64,000 bases of DNA, taken from positions 22,314,501 to 22,378,500 of the forward strand of contig NC_052668.1 of NCBI RefSeq assembly GCF_016802725.1, in the 5' to 3' direction. Positions 37,364 to 48,974 of the stretch are shown piece by piece (position 1 is the stretch's first letter; the number at the start of each line of letters is the position of its first letter). A program made the translations under genes and the position numbers. Under the pieces are notes generated by a model. It ran no database searches, was not told the origin of the DNA, and saw only the letters and a program-made list of their open reading frames with translations. The stretch comes from Solenopsis invicta (lineage: Eukaryota; Arthropoda; Insecta; Hymenoptera; Formicidae).

Positions 37364-38900
37364 TCTTGTTTTAGACACATTTCTTCTGTATAAAAGAGTA
37401 TGTAAAAAATTTTTGGTTTTAATTTATTTCTCACGACAAAACTGTATCTTAAAATTTCATATTCACAGTTTAATTAATCATCTAATTACTACTTTATCTT
37501 TTTATAAATTTATATAAAATATATTTGTATTTTAATGCAAAATGAATAAGATCACACATTAGAAATTAAAAAAGTAACAGAAATATAATTCCTTCTTTAT
37601 CAATCATATATACATATATATAAGATCAATAATACTTTATAATCTTTAACATCTGTATAGCATGTAGCATGTGAGCAAATCAAAGTATCATACGATGAAA
37701 CTGTTACTGAGGGCTGTGTGTGTTACAATTGTTAGTTAACGTTTATTCTTCAAAACAACAAGCTGAATATCGTATCAGTAACATTGCGTACATGACATGT
37801 GAAAAATATAAAAATTAAACACAATAAAGAAATATATATCACGTAATATTAATTTAAATATAATTTACACAACTTAATATTAATCCTTAAATAATTAATT
37901 ATATAATTTTTCTCCTCGTAAAATATCAAGTGCCATTTCAATGTCGTACCACATCTTCGTAGCATAGCACACAAATAGTAATATATATTAAACAACGTGA
38001 CGCTTGATATTTAAATTCATTATATCTTTAAAGAATTGATCACGATGACATAAACAAAACAAATTGTTTATTGTTGGAGATATTATATTACATGATAATG
38101 TAGTACATGTGCATAATTACGTAATGATTGCAATTACTTTTCCACAGATACTGTGCCAAAAGTCGTATTTGCTTATATATTAATATCCAGTGGGCTTTTT
38201 GAAGTTAATCCTTTTATTGCTTCCGACAAGAATACTTACTGTCCTTGTGCAATGGGGGAGAAATATTACAAACATATTTGCATGCAATCCCTTCGAAAGT
38301 TTCTATACATATATTATCTATTCGCTCGATGTGACATTTCAGTTGCAATAGAGAGAGTCAATCGTCAGTAGAATAAAACTTGATTATTTTTCAGAGAATC
38401 AGAGAACTTAGTCAATGTGAGCACATTGAAGCACCTTCTGTGGAAACGAAGGAAGTTTGCCGCTTTCATTTTCCTTTTTTCGCGCAGTGACAAATTTAAC
38501 AAGTTTATTTTACTGCAACAAGCAGCTGTCATAGAATATAATAAGACACTGCACTAATATACACATATTTTTATCTTTATTTAATCCACTGATGTTATCG
38601 AAATTGTCAGAAGTATCATGACTGTTGTTATATACATTGATATCTAGGAGAATCAAAGTGTTAATATACTACGCGATCGAAACTATTGCTGACGGTCAAC
38701 GTCCAACGGATGTACACGTAAGTTTTAATACAGAAGAAAAAGTTAAGGTAGACAACTCTCCGTTTCTTAAAAATAATGTGCACGTCAACAAATGGAAATA
38801 TTATTCGTTGAAAATTGCAATCCTGACCCTCGGTGAGCAAGTTGACTTGGAAACTCTCCTGCTTTCAAACTCTCTCACGCAACATTTTAATCTTTAATAC
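37085..38900. other. Or-7/Or-8 spacer, repeated unit
   Basis: Noncoding, homologous to the Or-8/Or-9 spacer. Contains the long AT/AC-type tract at 37201-37362 and, from about 38390, the shared 5' flank. Confidence 0.6.
37201..37362. repeat. Long (AT)n/(ATAC)n compound microsatellite
   Basis: About 160 nt of AT with regularly spaced AC steps. It yields Tyr-Ile repeats in several frames on both strands, which are not genes. The homologous tract after Or-8 (41072-41095) is only about 24 nt. Confidence 0.93.
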
Positions 38901-38910
38901 GCGCAAGCGC
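38901..38910 (+). promoter_or_regulatory. GCGCAAGCGC core, Or-8
   Basis: Core 97 bp before the ATG. Confidence 0.55.
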
Positions 38911-39006
38911 ATGCGATCAACGAACTTACTTTGCTTGCAGCTCTTATTTGCAGCAGTCAGTCGCCATTCAGTTTGCGTAAAGTTTTCATGTAAGCTCGAC
39001 AAGAAA

Positions 39007-40949
39007 ATGCTGTGCAACGAGCATTATAAAGATGACATGATTTACGTCACACAATTAACGAGAAATATTTCGAGCTTACTCGGAATCTGGCCTGTTTACA
39101 AAAGAAGAGCTACGAGCGAAAAAGTTTGGAAGTACTTTTTGATCTGTATCTCTTATGCTCTTCTCCTGTGGGTCCTGATTCCCGGTGCTCTCTTCTGGTT
39201 GATTGAAAAAAGGGCACGCGTCAGGGTTCGAACGATACCTCTGCTTTTCTATGGTATCATGGCCTGTAGTAAATACGGCACACTGATATACCATGAAACG
39301 AACATCAGACGTTGCTTGATGCACATTGAGGAAGATTATAAGACCGCGATCAATGAGAAAACGCGAGCCACAATGCTCGAATCCGCGAAGATCGGACGAC
39401 GCTTAGTTACACTTTGCGCGATCTTCATGTACGGTAGCGGCCTCTTTTTCCGATCAATCCTGCCGTTTGCCAAAGGAAAAATCGTCACTGCGCAAAACAT
39501 CACGATCAAACCTCTGCCTTGTCCGGCTAACTTTATTGTTTTTGATGCACAAGTCAACTCCGTTTACAAACTGATTTTTGCATTACAAATATTATCCGGG
39601 TTAATCACTTTTTCGATAACAACAGGTTTATGTGGTCTCGCAGCCGTTTTTGTGATGCATTCCTGCGGTCAACTGAAGATTCTGGTGACTTTGATGAAAA
39701 ATCTCGTCGAGGAGCAATGGCAAAAGGAACAGGAAGTGAACAGAAAGTTGGCTACATTGGTACAACATCAAATAAGAATTCGAAAGTAAGAACTTTGTCA
39801 TACTAATTTTTGTTAGAACTATGCGCGTCAAATGTGTAACGTACGTAGCGTATTGAATAGTTGATTATTTGCTAATGGAGTTAACATCATATATACGTAC
39901 TGAATGTAATTAATTTCTTCATTTTTCTATTTCTTTATTTTGTGAATATATTGATTAGTCAGTGTCGCTGACATTTTAGTTTTTTACAATTGGTGGAAAA
40001 TACTCTGCAGCAAGCGTGTCTATTAGAATTGTTTGGATGTACAATGATACTCTGCCTTCTCGGATATTTTATAATAATGGTTCGTAATTCTGTATATCCG
40101 GAAGTTAGAATATACATAACAAAAAGCAAAAAGAAAGAGTGTACTGTGCAATAATGTAACATTTATAGGAATGGGAGGATAGCAATTTGATAGCTATGTG
40201 CTCCTACTTTTCAACACTTACATCTATGTTGATAAACATGTTTATATTTTGTTACACTGGTGAACAACTTACTGTTCAGGTACATTTGTCTATTTATTTT
40301 TATCGTAAAAAATTATATTTGTGATACAATTATACCTATAATATAATAATATATCACAATTTGTTAGTTTGTAAGACTGTTTGCAAGATAATATTAAAAA
40401 AGAAGTTGTTAAAATTTCTCATGGTGTTTTATAAGCGATGTTTAAATATAACATCGAAATGTTTCAACAAAAAATTTTTGACAATACTACACATACTTGA
40501 TAATATTAATAACAGGCAGAGAAAGTAGCTAGAACGTCTTGCATGCTCGAGTGGTATCATCTTCCGAACAAGGAGGCGCGTGGGATTGTATTGGTGGTTA
40601 TAATGTCAAACCTGCCTCTCAAGATCACAGCTGGAAAATTTATGGATCTATCACTCAAAACTTATGGTGACGTAAGCATGTTCAAAAGTATTTACTTATT
40701 TTTTCAGAAATTAATCGACAGTAATTGTGGCACCACAAGTAAATCAATTATCTAGTAGTTGTCATTATCATCATAATGTAATGGACGTTAACTAAATATA
40801 TTTTTTTTAGTCAGCAAATCGTAGTAGTGAAATCTAATTAAAATCATCACAAAGTAATAAGTGAATAACTGCGAGATATTGTGCTTGTTTTTCAGGTTGT
40901 AAAAACAGCTGTAATGTATTTTAATATGCTTGTGAAAGTAACCGATTGA
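39007..40949 (+). CDS. Odorant receptor Or-8
   Basis: Coding exons 39007-39785, 39980-40079, 40169-40279, 40516-40671, 40896-40949 give 399 residues. The frame is open upstream to 38833, but the ATG at 39007 (MLCNEHYKDDMIYVTQLTRN) aligns with all paralogues. Signatures: LLGIWPVYKRRATSEKVWKY, YGSGLFFRSILPFAKGK, SITTGLCGLAAVFVMHSCGQ, EWEDSNLIAMCSYF, VVKTAVMYFNMLVKVTD. Unusual changes at otherwise fixed sites: NSVYK where the family has SP(A/V)YE, PANF for P(A/G)YF, and EWYHLP for EWYRLP. The frame is intact, so it is either a functionally shifted receptor or one under relaxed constraint. Confidence 0.95.
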
Positions 40950-42782
40950 ATATTTCTACCCATATCTTTTTCTCATTGGAATTACGATTATGAACGCATC
41001 GTAATGATAACGTCATATGCTGATGATATAGATGTATCGAGTACAAAAGCTTGGTATGATGTACATATAATATACCTATATATATATATATATACATATT
41101 CTTGTTTTAGACACATTTCTTCTGTATAGAAAAATATGTAAAAAATTTTTGTTTTTAATTAATTTCTCACTACAAAACTGTATCTTAAAACTTCATAGAC
41201 ACAGTTTAATAATTAATTATCTAATTACTATTTGATCTTTTTATAAATTTATATAAAATGTATTTTTGTTTTAATGCAAAATAAGAACACATATTAGAAG
41301 ATAAAAGTAACAGAAATATAATTTCTGCTTTATCATATATACATATATATAAAACCAATAATACTTTATAAGTTTTAACTTCTGTGTAACATGTAGCATG
41401 TGAGCAAATCGAAGTATCATATGATGAAACTGTTACTGAGGGCTCTGTATGTTACAATAGTTAGTTAACGTTTATTCTTTGAAACTACAGTCCAAGCAAT
41501 AGTTTCGATTGCATAGTACAGTAATACTTTGATTCTCTTAGATATCAATGTATAGAACAACACTCGTGATATTTCTGACGATTCTAATAACATCAGTGGA
41601 TTAAATAAAGATAAAAGTACGTTTACATTAGTACAATGTTTTATTGTCAGTGTACATATATATCGTATCAGTAGCATTGCATACATAACATAAGAAAAAT
41701 ATAAAAATTAGACACGATAGAAAAAATATATATGACATAATTGATTTAAATATAATATACGCAAATATTAATCTTTAAATAATTGATTACATAATTTTTA
41801 TCTTCATAAAATATCAAGTATCATTTTAATGTCATATCACATCTTCGTAGCATGGCACACGATCAAATAGTAATATATATATAAAACAACGTGACGCTTG
41901 ATATTTAAATTCATTATATCTTTAAAGAATTGATCACAATGATATAAAGCAAAAAAAATTGTTTGTTGTTGGAGATACTATATTACATGATGATGTACAT
42001 ACACATGATTACGTAATGATTACAGGTTCTTTTCCACAGATACTATGCCAAAGAAAAAGTCGTATTTTGCTATGTATTAATATCCAGTGTTTTTTTACAT
42101 TACTTCTTTCATTGCTTCCAATAAGAGAACTCACTCTCCTTTTGCAATGGGGGAGAAAAATTACAAACATATTTACATTCAATCCTTTCAAAAGTTTCTG
42201 TACATACATTATCCATTCGCTCGATGTGACATTTCAATTGTAACAGAGAGAATCAATCGTCAATAGAAACTTGATTATTTTTCAGAGAATCAAAGAACTT
42301 AGTCAATGTGAGCACATTGAAGCACCTTCTGTGGAAACAATTTGCCGCTTTCATTTTCCTTTTCTCGCGCAGTGACAAATTTAACAAGTTTATTTTCCTG
42401 CAACAAGCAGCTATCATAGAATACAATAAGACACTGCACTAATATACACGTACTTTTACCTTTATTTAATCCACTGATGTTATCGAAATCGTCAGAAGTA
42501 TCACGACTGTTGATATACATTGATATCTAAGAAAATCAAAGTATTACTGTACTATGCAATCGAAACTATTGCTGACGGTCAACGTCCAGCGAAAGTAAAC
42601 ATGAGTTTTAATACAGGAAGAAAAGTTGAGGTAGACAATTCTTAGTTTCTTAAAAATAATGTACACGTTGACGTATGGAAATATTATTCGTGGAAAGCGC
42701 AATCCTGACCCTCGGTGAGCAAGTTGACTTGGAAACTCTCTTGCTTTCTAACGCTCTCACGCAACATTTTAATTTTTAATAC
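40950..42782. other. Or-8/Or-9 spacer with an inverted insert
   Basis: Noncoding. Contains an inverted copy (41497-41646) of Or 5'-flank sequence, described separately, and the ordinary flank from about 42280. Confidence 0.6.
41497..41646 (-). repeat. Inverted copy of the Or 5'-flank repeat
   Basis: The reverse complement of this stretch matches about 42415-42571 and its homologues before Or-8; shared pieces include TTTATTTAATCCACTGATG, TACATTGATATCTAAGA and TATGCAATCGAAACTATTG. The other Or spacers have no such insert at this point. Confidence 0.8.
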
Positions 42783-42792
42783 GCGCAAGCGC
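42783..42792 (+). promoter_or_regulatory. GCGCAAGCGC core, Or-9
   Basis: Core 97 bp before the ATG. Confidence 0.55.
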
Positions 42793-42888
42793 AAGCGATG
42801 GACGAATTTACTTTACTGGCAACTCTTATTCGCAGCGGTCAGTCGCCATTCAGTTTGCGTAAAGTTTTCACGTAAGCTCGACAAGAAA

Positions 42889-44686
42889 ATGTTGCGCAAC
42901 GAGCATTATAAAGATGACATAGTTTACATTACACAATTGACGCGTACTGTTTTGTATCTACTCGGAGTTTGGCCTGCTTACAAAAGAAGATCTACGAGCG
43001 AAAAAGTTTGGAAGTACTTTTTGATCGTGATCTCTTATGCTCTTCTTTTCTGCGTTCTGATTCCCGGTGCTCTCTTCTGGTTAATTGAGAAGAGAACACG
43101 CGTCAGGCTTCAAACAATCCCTTTACTTCTCTTTGGTTTCACGGCCAGTGGTAAATATGGCAATTTGATAATCCACGAGAACAGTATCAGACGCTGCTTA
43201 AAGCACATCGAGGAAGATTATAAGAGCATTCGCAGCGAAAAGGCACGAAACACAATGATCGAATCCGCAAAGATCGGAAGACGGCTGGTCATACTTTGCG
43301 CGATCTTCATGTACGGTAGCGGACTCTCTTTTCGATCAATTTTACCATTTGCCAAGGGAAAAATCGTCACTGCGCAAAACGTCACGATCAGACCTCTGCC
43401 TTGTCCGGGTTACTTTCTTTCCTTTGATGTACAAATTAGTCCCGCTTACGAGCTGGTCTTCGCAATACAAGTATTATCTGGTTTAGTTACTTATTCGATA
43501 ACAACAGGTTTATGTGGCCTCGCGGCAGTTTTTGTGATGCATGCCTGCGGTCAGCTAAAGATTCTGATGAATCTGATGAGAAATCTCGTCGAGGAACAAT
43601 GGCAAGAAAAACGTGAAGTAAATAAGAAGTTGGCTGTAATGATCGAACATCAAATAAGAATTCGAAGGTAAAGGTTAAGTAATTTTTATTAAAATTATAT
43701 GCATCAAATGACTTAATTGTATACTTATAATTGACCATTCGCTTATTGGAATTTAACATCATATATAAGCAGAATGTAATTATTTCTATTTTCTTATTTT
43801 CTGAATGTGTCGATTCGATGTAGTCAACATTTCAGTTTTTTGCAATCGGTAGAAACTACTCTACAACAAGCGTGTCTAATGGAATTGACAGGGTGTACGG
43901 CGGTAGCCTGTCTTCTAGGATATTTTATAATAATGGTTCGTAATTTTATGTGTTCAAGAGTTTCAATAACGAAACAAAAGGAAAGAAATATTTCTTGCAA
44001 TGTAACATTTATAGGAATGGGAAAATAGCAATTCGATAGCTATGTGTTCCTACTTTACAGCACTTGTGTCGATGATGATAAATATGTTCATGTTTTGTTA
44101 CACTGGTGAGCAACTTACTGTTCAGGTATAATTATTGATTTATTTTTCTAATAAAATTTTTATTATGCGATGATGATAAATTCCCCAATTATGACATATG
44201 TATAAAATTAAGACATTTAAAAAGATATTTAAAAAGAAATTGTTGGAAATGTTTCTATAATACTTTTTAAACACTTTTTAAATCCACGAATTTTTTTTAT
44301 CGTTGCATTGCACTTGATAATATTAATGACAGGCAGAGAAAGTAGCTAGAACATCTTGCGTGCTGGAGTGGTATCGTCTTCCAAAAAAGGAGGCGCGCGG
44401 AATCGTGCTAATAATAATCATGTCAAACATGCCTATGAAGATCACTGCTGGGAGGATTATGGATCTGTCATTCAAGACATACGGCGATGTAAGCATATAT
44501 GTTCAAAACCATTCATTAATTTTATTTTTTAAATTAGCAAAATTAAATTCGCACTACAATTAAATTCTAGTGTAACGCACCTGTAACGCACCTAGTGTAA
44601 CGTACATCAATCACATGCAACTTTTCTCACTCAACATGTCGTGCTAATTTAACAAACCATGACAAAGTAATAAATGATTTATTGCA

Positions 44687-44728
<42 letters not shown>

Positions 44729-44808
44729 ATATATATTACGATTGCTTTTTACAGGTTGTCAAAACAGCTGTGACGTATTTTAACATGCTCCTAAAAGTAA
44801 CTGAATGA
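42889..44808 (+). CDS. Odorant receptor Or-9
   Basis: Last member of the Or-5 to Or-9 subarray. Coding exons 42889-43667, 43836-43935, 44015-44125, 44333-44488, 44755-44808 give 399 residues. ATG 42889 (MLRNEHYKDDIVYITQLTRT) is chosen over the open extension to 42715. Signatures: LLGVWPAYKRRSTSEKVWKY, HIEEDYKSIRSEKARNTMIE, YFLSFDVQISPAYELVFAIQ, CGLAAVFVMHACGQLKIL, EWENSNSIAMCSYFTALVSM, CVLEWYRLPKKEARGIVLII, VVKTAVTYFNMLLKVTE. The N-terminal part follows Or-8, while the middle of exon 1 is closer to Or-5, again suggesting exchange among copies. An AT tract (44690-44736) ends about 18 nt before the exon 5 acceptor. Confidence 0.97.
44690..44736. repeat. (AT)n microsatellite in Or-9 intron 4
   Basis: AT tract immediately upstream of the last-exon acceptor; length change here could affect the branch point or acceptor spacing. 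Confidence 0.88.
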
Positions 44809-46021
44809 ATATTTCTAATTTGTATCTCTTTCTTCTCGACGAAATCATGATTATGAATGGTAAAGTCATATCTTATGTGATAATATGTCATGATATAGAT
44901 GTGTCAAATACAAAAGTTTAATATACATATATATTTTTGATTTAGATATGTTTCTTCTGTATATATAAGTGTGTAAGAAATTTTTATTTGTCTGTACGGT
45001 AAAATTTTACATTAAATTACAGTAAACAGTTTGACAATTAATTATCTCTCTATAATTACTATTTTATCTTTTTATAAAGTTATAAAAGGATATAAAAAAC
45101 ATATACATATACGTATATATATGAAATTATTGTCGTTGTATTATATATTCTTTAATTTTTGCATACGATTGGATCACGCAAGCAAAACAAAGTACTATAT
45201 GATATAACTGGAGTTGTTATACATCAATTGTCAGTCAACATTCATTCTTTGAAACTACAGTCTAGGCTACACATCATATTGATAACATAGTGCATCACAT
45301 AAGCATATGAAAGATATAAAAATTAAACATGGTGTGCATAATATGATGTAATATTGATATATTCTTATATAATTGATTGCATAATCTTGTTTCTCACAAA
45401 ATATCAACGTTGTATAACATTTCAATGTTGTATAACAATAGTAATCCAGGCAGCCTGTTTAGAATCTCAACATAAGATATCTTAAAAACGTCTTGAAGAT
45501 ATTTTATAATATAATGTATAAAAGACGACTAAATAATGTCTTATGTTCCGATTTTGGTGCTGTCTAAGTCTAAGAAACTGTACAATAAGCAATACTCATC
45601 TATTTTGATTCAACACCATTACAATGTATTTAGAAATCCATCTTACGCAGCATTTAAATCTCCAGAGCACTAGCATGATCCGCATTCAAAATGTCATCCT
45701 ATATGAAATATAGTAATGTTCGCTATCTAAATACATTTTAACTGAGGAAATACAATGATATAATCAATAAAAAATACTATTTGAGATATAGTCAGATAAG
45801 TACAATTACTTTTCTACGGATATTCTGCCAAGTCAAAAGCTACGTTTTGCTTACTGCTATTATCCGTGAATTATCTTTACAAAACGTTAACCCTTTCATA
45901 GCTTCCAGAAAACTTTCTGTTCCTTACTGTGAGGGAAAAATCAAAAAAATCTGCACGCAATCTCTTTGAAAGTTTTCATACATTAGTTATCCGTTTGACG
46001 TGGCTCTTCGGTCCCCTCGAT
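44809..46021. other. Or-9/Or-10 spacer
   Basis: No gene. A short match to the subarray spacer (TTTTCTACGGATATTCTGCC near 45808) shows that the repeated unit reaches here before the sequence diverges. Confidence 0.5.
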
Positions 46022-46031
46022 ACGCAGGCGC
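46022..46031 (+). promoter_or_regulatory. ACGCAGGCGC core variant, Or-10
   Basis: One-base variant of the core, 169 bp before the Or-10 ATG. Confidence 0.35.
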
Positions 46032-46199
46032 GCATGAATTATAAATTACTTTTCTCCCAACAAAGGTTGCTCGCTGCGCACAGGCGTGTCTTTTCTCTGT
46101 ATCGCGCGTTACAGGCATATTTCCATGCTACGCGGTATCATACCATGAAGTGGAAGGACTCCTTGTAAGAAATTGTAGAATCAATTTCTGTTTTTCAAG

Positions 46200-47967
46200 A
46201 TGTTTGCCAACAAGTATTACGAACGCGACATAGGGAACGCTTTCGCGATGCATCGCTTCTTCTTTCGCATGATAGGCTTATGGCCATTCGCGCACGCAAA
46301 TTCTCTTCTTCTGGAACAGTTAGAGACAATCGTGGTGGTTTTCGTGTGTTTCGCGTGTCTCATTGTCGAAGCAGTTCCGACCTTGCTCTATGTATTCATG
46401 GTGCTGACGGACATTCGTGTGCAACTGAAAGTCATGGGCAGCGCGATGTTCACCACAGTTGAAATCATGAAGTATGTTTACATGCTGTTTTACAAAAGTC
46501 AAATGCGAAACTGTCTAATATTGGTCGACGAAGACTGGCAAAACGTCGTCAGTCCGAGCGATCGCACCTCGATGATAGAAAAAGTTAAGATTTGTAAACG
46601 TCTGGTTGTGTTGTGTGCCGTAATCCTATATAGCCTCAACATAATTGTTCGAATAGTCATACCGTTGTCAGTAGGAAAGATCGTTACTCCACAAAATATC
46701 ACAATCAGACCAATGCCGCATGTGGCCTATCTGGTCATACTTGATGTGCAGCAGAGTCCAGTTTATGAAATCACATATATCATGCAATTACTAGGAGGCT
46801 TTTTCAAGTATACGATTGTAGTGACAACCTTTAGTTTCGTGACTCTTTGCGCGATGCACTTTTGCTCACAATCGAACATACTTATAACATTAATAAATGA
46901 TTTCGTGAACGAGAGTCGACCGGAAAACTTGAACAAGAAGCTGTCCATTGTCGTGGAGCATCAAATCAGAATAAAGAAGTAAGTTTTTCCTTGCGCACAT
47001 TAATATGATCAATTCACTGATTTCTTTTAAAATAATTCATTAGAGATTATCAGAGCTTAGTACACAGTAGTACATTCTAATGCAAAATGGGTAATGTGTC
47101 ATCGATTATCAAAGATATATGGAATTAATAACCAGTGACTTTTGTTAAAAACAATTTTTCATAGTTTTCTCGCCATACTTTTTAGTTTCTTGCAATTGGT
47201 GCAGAGCGTCACCCAGTATCCAAGTTTAGTAGAAGTCCTGGGATCTACTGTGATGCTATGCTTCGTAGGATATTGCATTATCACGGTGCGCGAAAAATAT
47301 TTACGCGACAATGAATTTTGAGGGAAATATTAGTTTAGATAAACGTGATGCAAAATACTTATGTGATGTCATGTTCTATAAAAAATTAATGAGATTTTTC
47401 AATTTACAGGAATGGGAAGATCAGAATATTCTTCGTCTGTGTGTATATTCCCTCATACTAGTAATGTTCGTTTTCAACGTATTTATTTACTGTTATATGG
47501 GCGAACAAATCATCGAGCACGTATGTATCAAATCGTTGTTCACTATCAGAAACAGTATAGTCGTAAGATATTTAGGAAATAACGGAATAGAGCGTTTACG
47601 CGTTATTTTTTTCATTTACGCATCACAGTAATTAATTGATAAAAACTAGGCAGGACAAGTAGCATTAACAGCATGCACTTTGGAATGGTACCGTCTTCCG
47701 GATACACAAGCACGGGCGTTGATTTTACTTATAATCGTTTCTGAAACTCCATTTAAGCTTAAAGCAGGAAGTTTCATTGATCTTTCTCTCAGAACGTTTG
47801 GCAATGTAAGTGTGACACAACTATTTTTTAAAGTTTTAATCTAATAATAAAGTTAATATCGTATGAAAATTTTTGCAGAAAGAGCAATTAATAAAGATGA
47901 CATATATACATTTTAGATTACCAAGATGGCCTTAACATACTTTAATATTCTTCGCTCGCTTTTATGA
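46200..47967 (+). CDS. Odorant receptor Or-10
   Basis: Coding exons 46200-46978, 47186-47285, 47410-47520, 47650-47805, 47917-47967 give 398 residues. Start MFANKYYERDIGNAFAMHRF. Signatures: MIGLWPFAHANS, VDEDWQNVVSPSDRTSMIEK, LSVGKIVTPQNITIRPMPHV, LDVQQSPVYEITYIMQLL, EWEDQNILRLCVYS, TACTLEWYRLPDTQARALIL, FIDLSLRTFGN, TKMALTYFNILRSLL. Diverged points: the usual CGLA(A/G)xxVMHxCGQL block reads FSFVTLCAMHFCSQSN, exon 2 has Ser for Cys in VLGSTVM, and the last exon is one codon shorter than usual. AATAAA at 48021-48026 is a plausible poly(A) signal. Nearest relative here is Or-4. Confidence 0.95.
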
Positions 47968-48821
47968 ATTTCAAGAATTAATAGTAAATATGTAGATAGT
48001 AGAGTAAAAATCTTGATAGCAATAAAAATCTGTAACTATAAAATAGAAGTATTAATATAAATTTTTAAAAATATTTTTATTTCAAATACATTTACTAATT
48101 TAATATTCATTTATTAATAATCACTCAAATCTCGTTGCATAATTCATGAGTTAGATTTATCTTCCAACTGATGAATGTGCACATAAAGTGATAAAAATGT
48201 TCAAATAAAAATATATTACGGAATTATTTAAAAAACATATGCAAGTATAAGGTAACTCAAAGGATTGCGCTCTTGTGTCTTTCGTATACATAGTTTACCT
48301 TAACGAATAATCGTGTGATTTTTTAACTTAATTAAAAATACATCACGATTAATCATAGCGTTTTAACTGATATTTGTTAACAATATAAAATACGTTTGTT
48401 TCTTAAAATGCCTAGAGTATATTTTTACGTGCTTTGAACTGTAATAATCGATTAAATGTCGAGATTACTCTATAAAAAAAAATTTACATATTGTATTAAT
48501 TTGCACTATTATCATTGAGAAACGTGAGTGAAAAAAAGATGCTATTTCATTACTTACTGAACAATATTCTACACTGACTTTTACATAGTAGATAAAATTT
48601 CCTGAGAAATCCGATCGGTATGTGAGGTTTACCTTAAACCTCAACTCTACCGTATAACTTTTCATCTTTCTTAGAAAATCAACCCTTGCCTCCAAGTTCA
48701 AGTTCCAAACAGGAAGGTTGCAGCACACAGCGATCATTTCAAAGTTTCTTCTTACCATTGCCATGCCATCATAATATGAAATATTAATGATCCAAAAGGC
48801 ACACGTGCGCATAGTAGTTTT
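47968..48821. other. Or-10/Or-11 spacer
   Basis: No gene recognised. The minus frame 48465-48812 has no family motif. Confidence 0.5.
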
Positions 48822-48830
48822 CGCATGCGC
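48822..48830 (+). promoter_or_regulatory. CGCATGCGC core variant, Or-11
   Basis: Palindromic variant of the core, 145 bp before the Or-11 ATG. Confidence 0.3.
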
Positions 48831-48974
48831 GCGACAGTCGATTTCATCTTTACATAACGATCAGTAGCGATCGAGTTTGCGGCTTACAAGCACAAAGGCC
48901 GCGAAATCAATATCTTTTTATTCTTTTGTCGCGGGAGAAAAACGTGTTATTAAACGTACTTTTATAATTCCACA

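Noticed and set aside
37095..37517. Several overlapping frames rich in Tyr-Ile repeats on both strands
   Set aside because: They are the translation of an AT/AC microsatellite, which is open in many frames by composition alone.
38833..39006. Longer start for Or-8 (and 42715-42888 for Or-9)
   Set aside because: The extra residues translate the repeated 5' flank including the core motif. The start at 39007/42889 aligns with every paralogue.
41465..41686. Minus-strand frame of 73 codons in the Or-8/Or-9 spacer
   Set aside because: It coincides with the inverted copy of noncoding Or flank sequence; the same string appears in a plus frame before Or-8, so it is shared DNA, not a gene.
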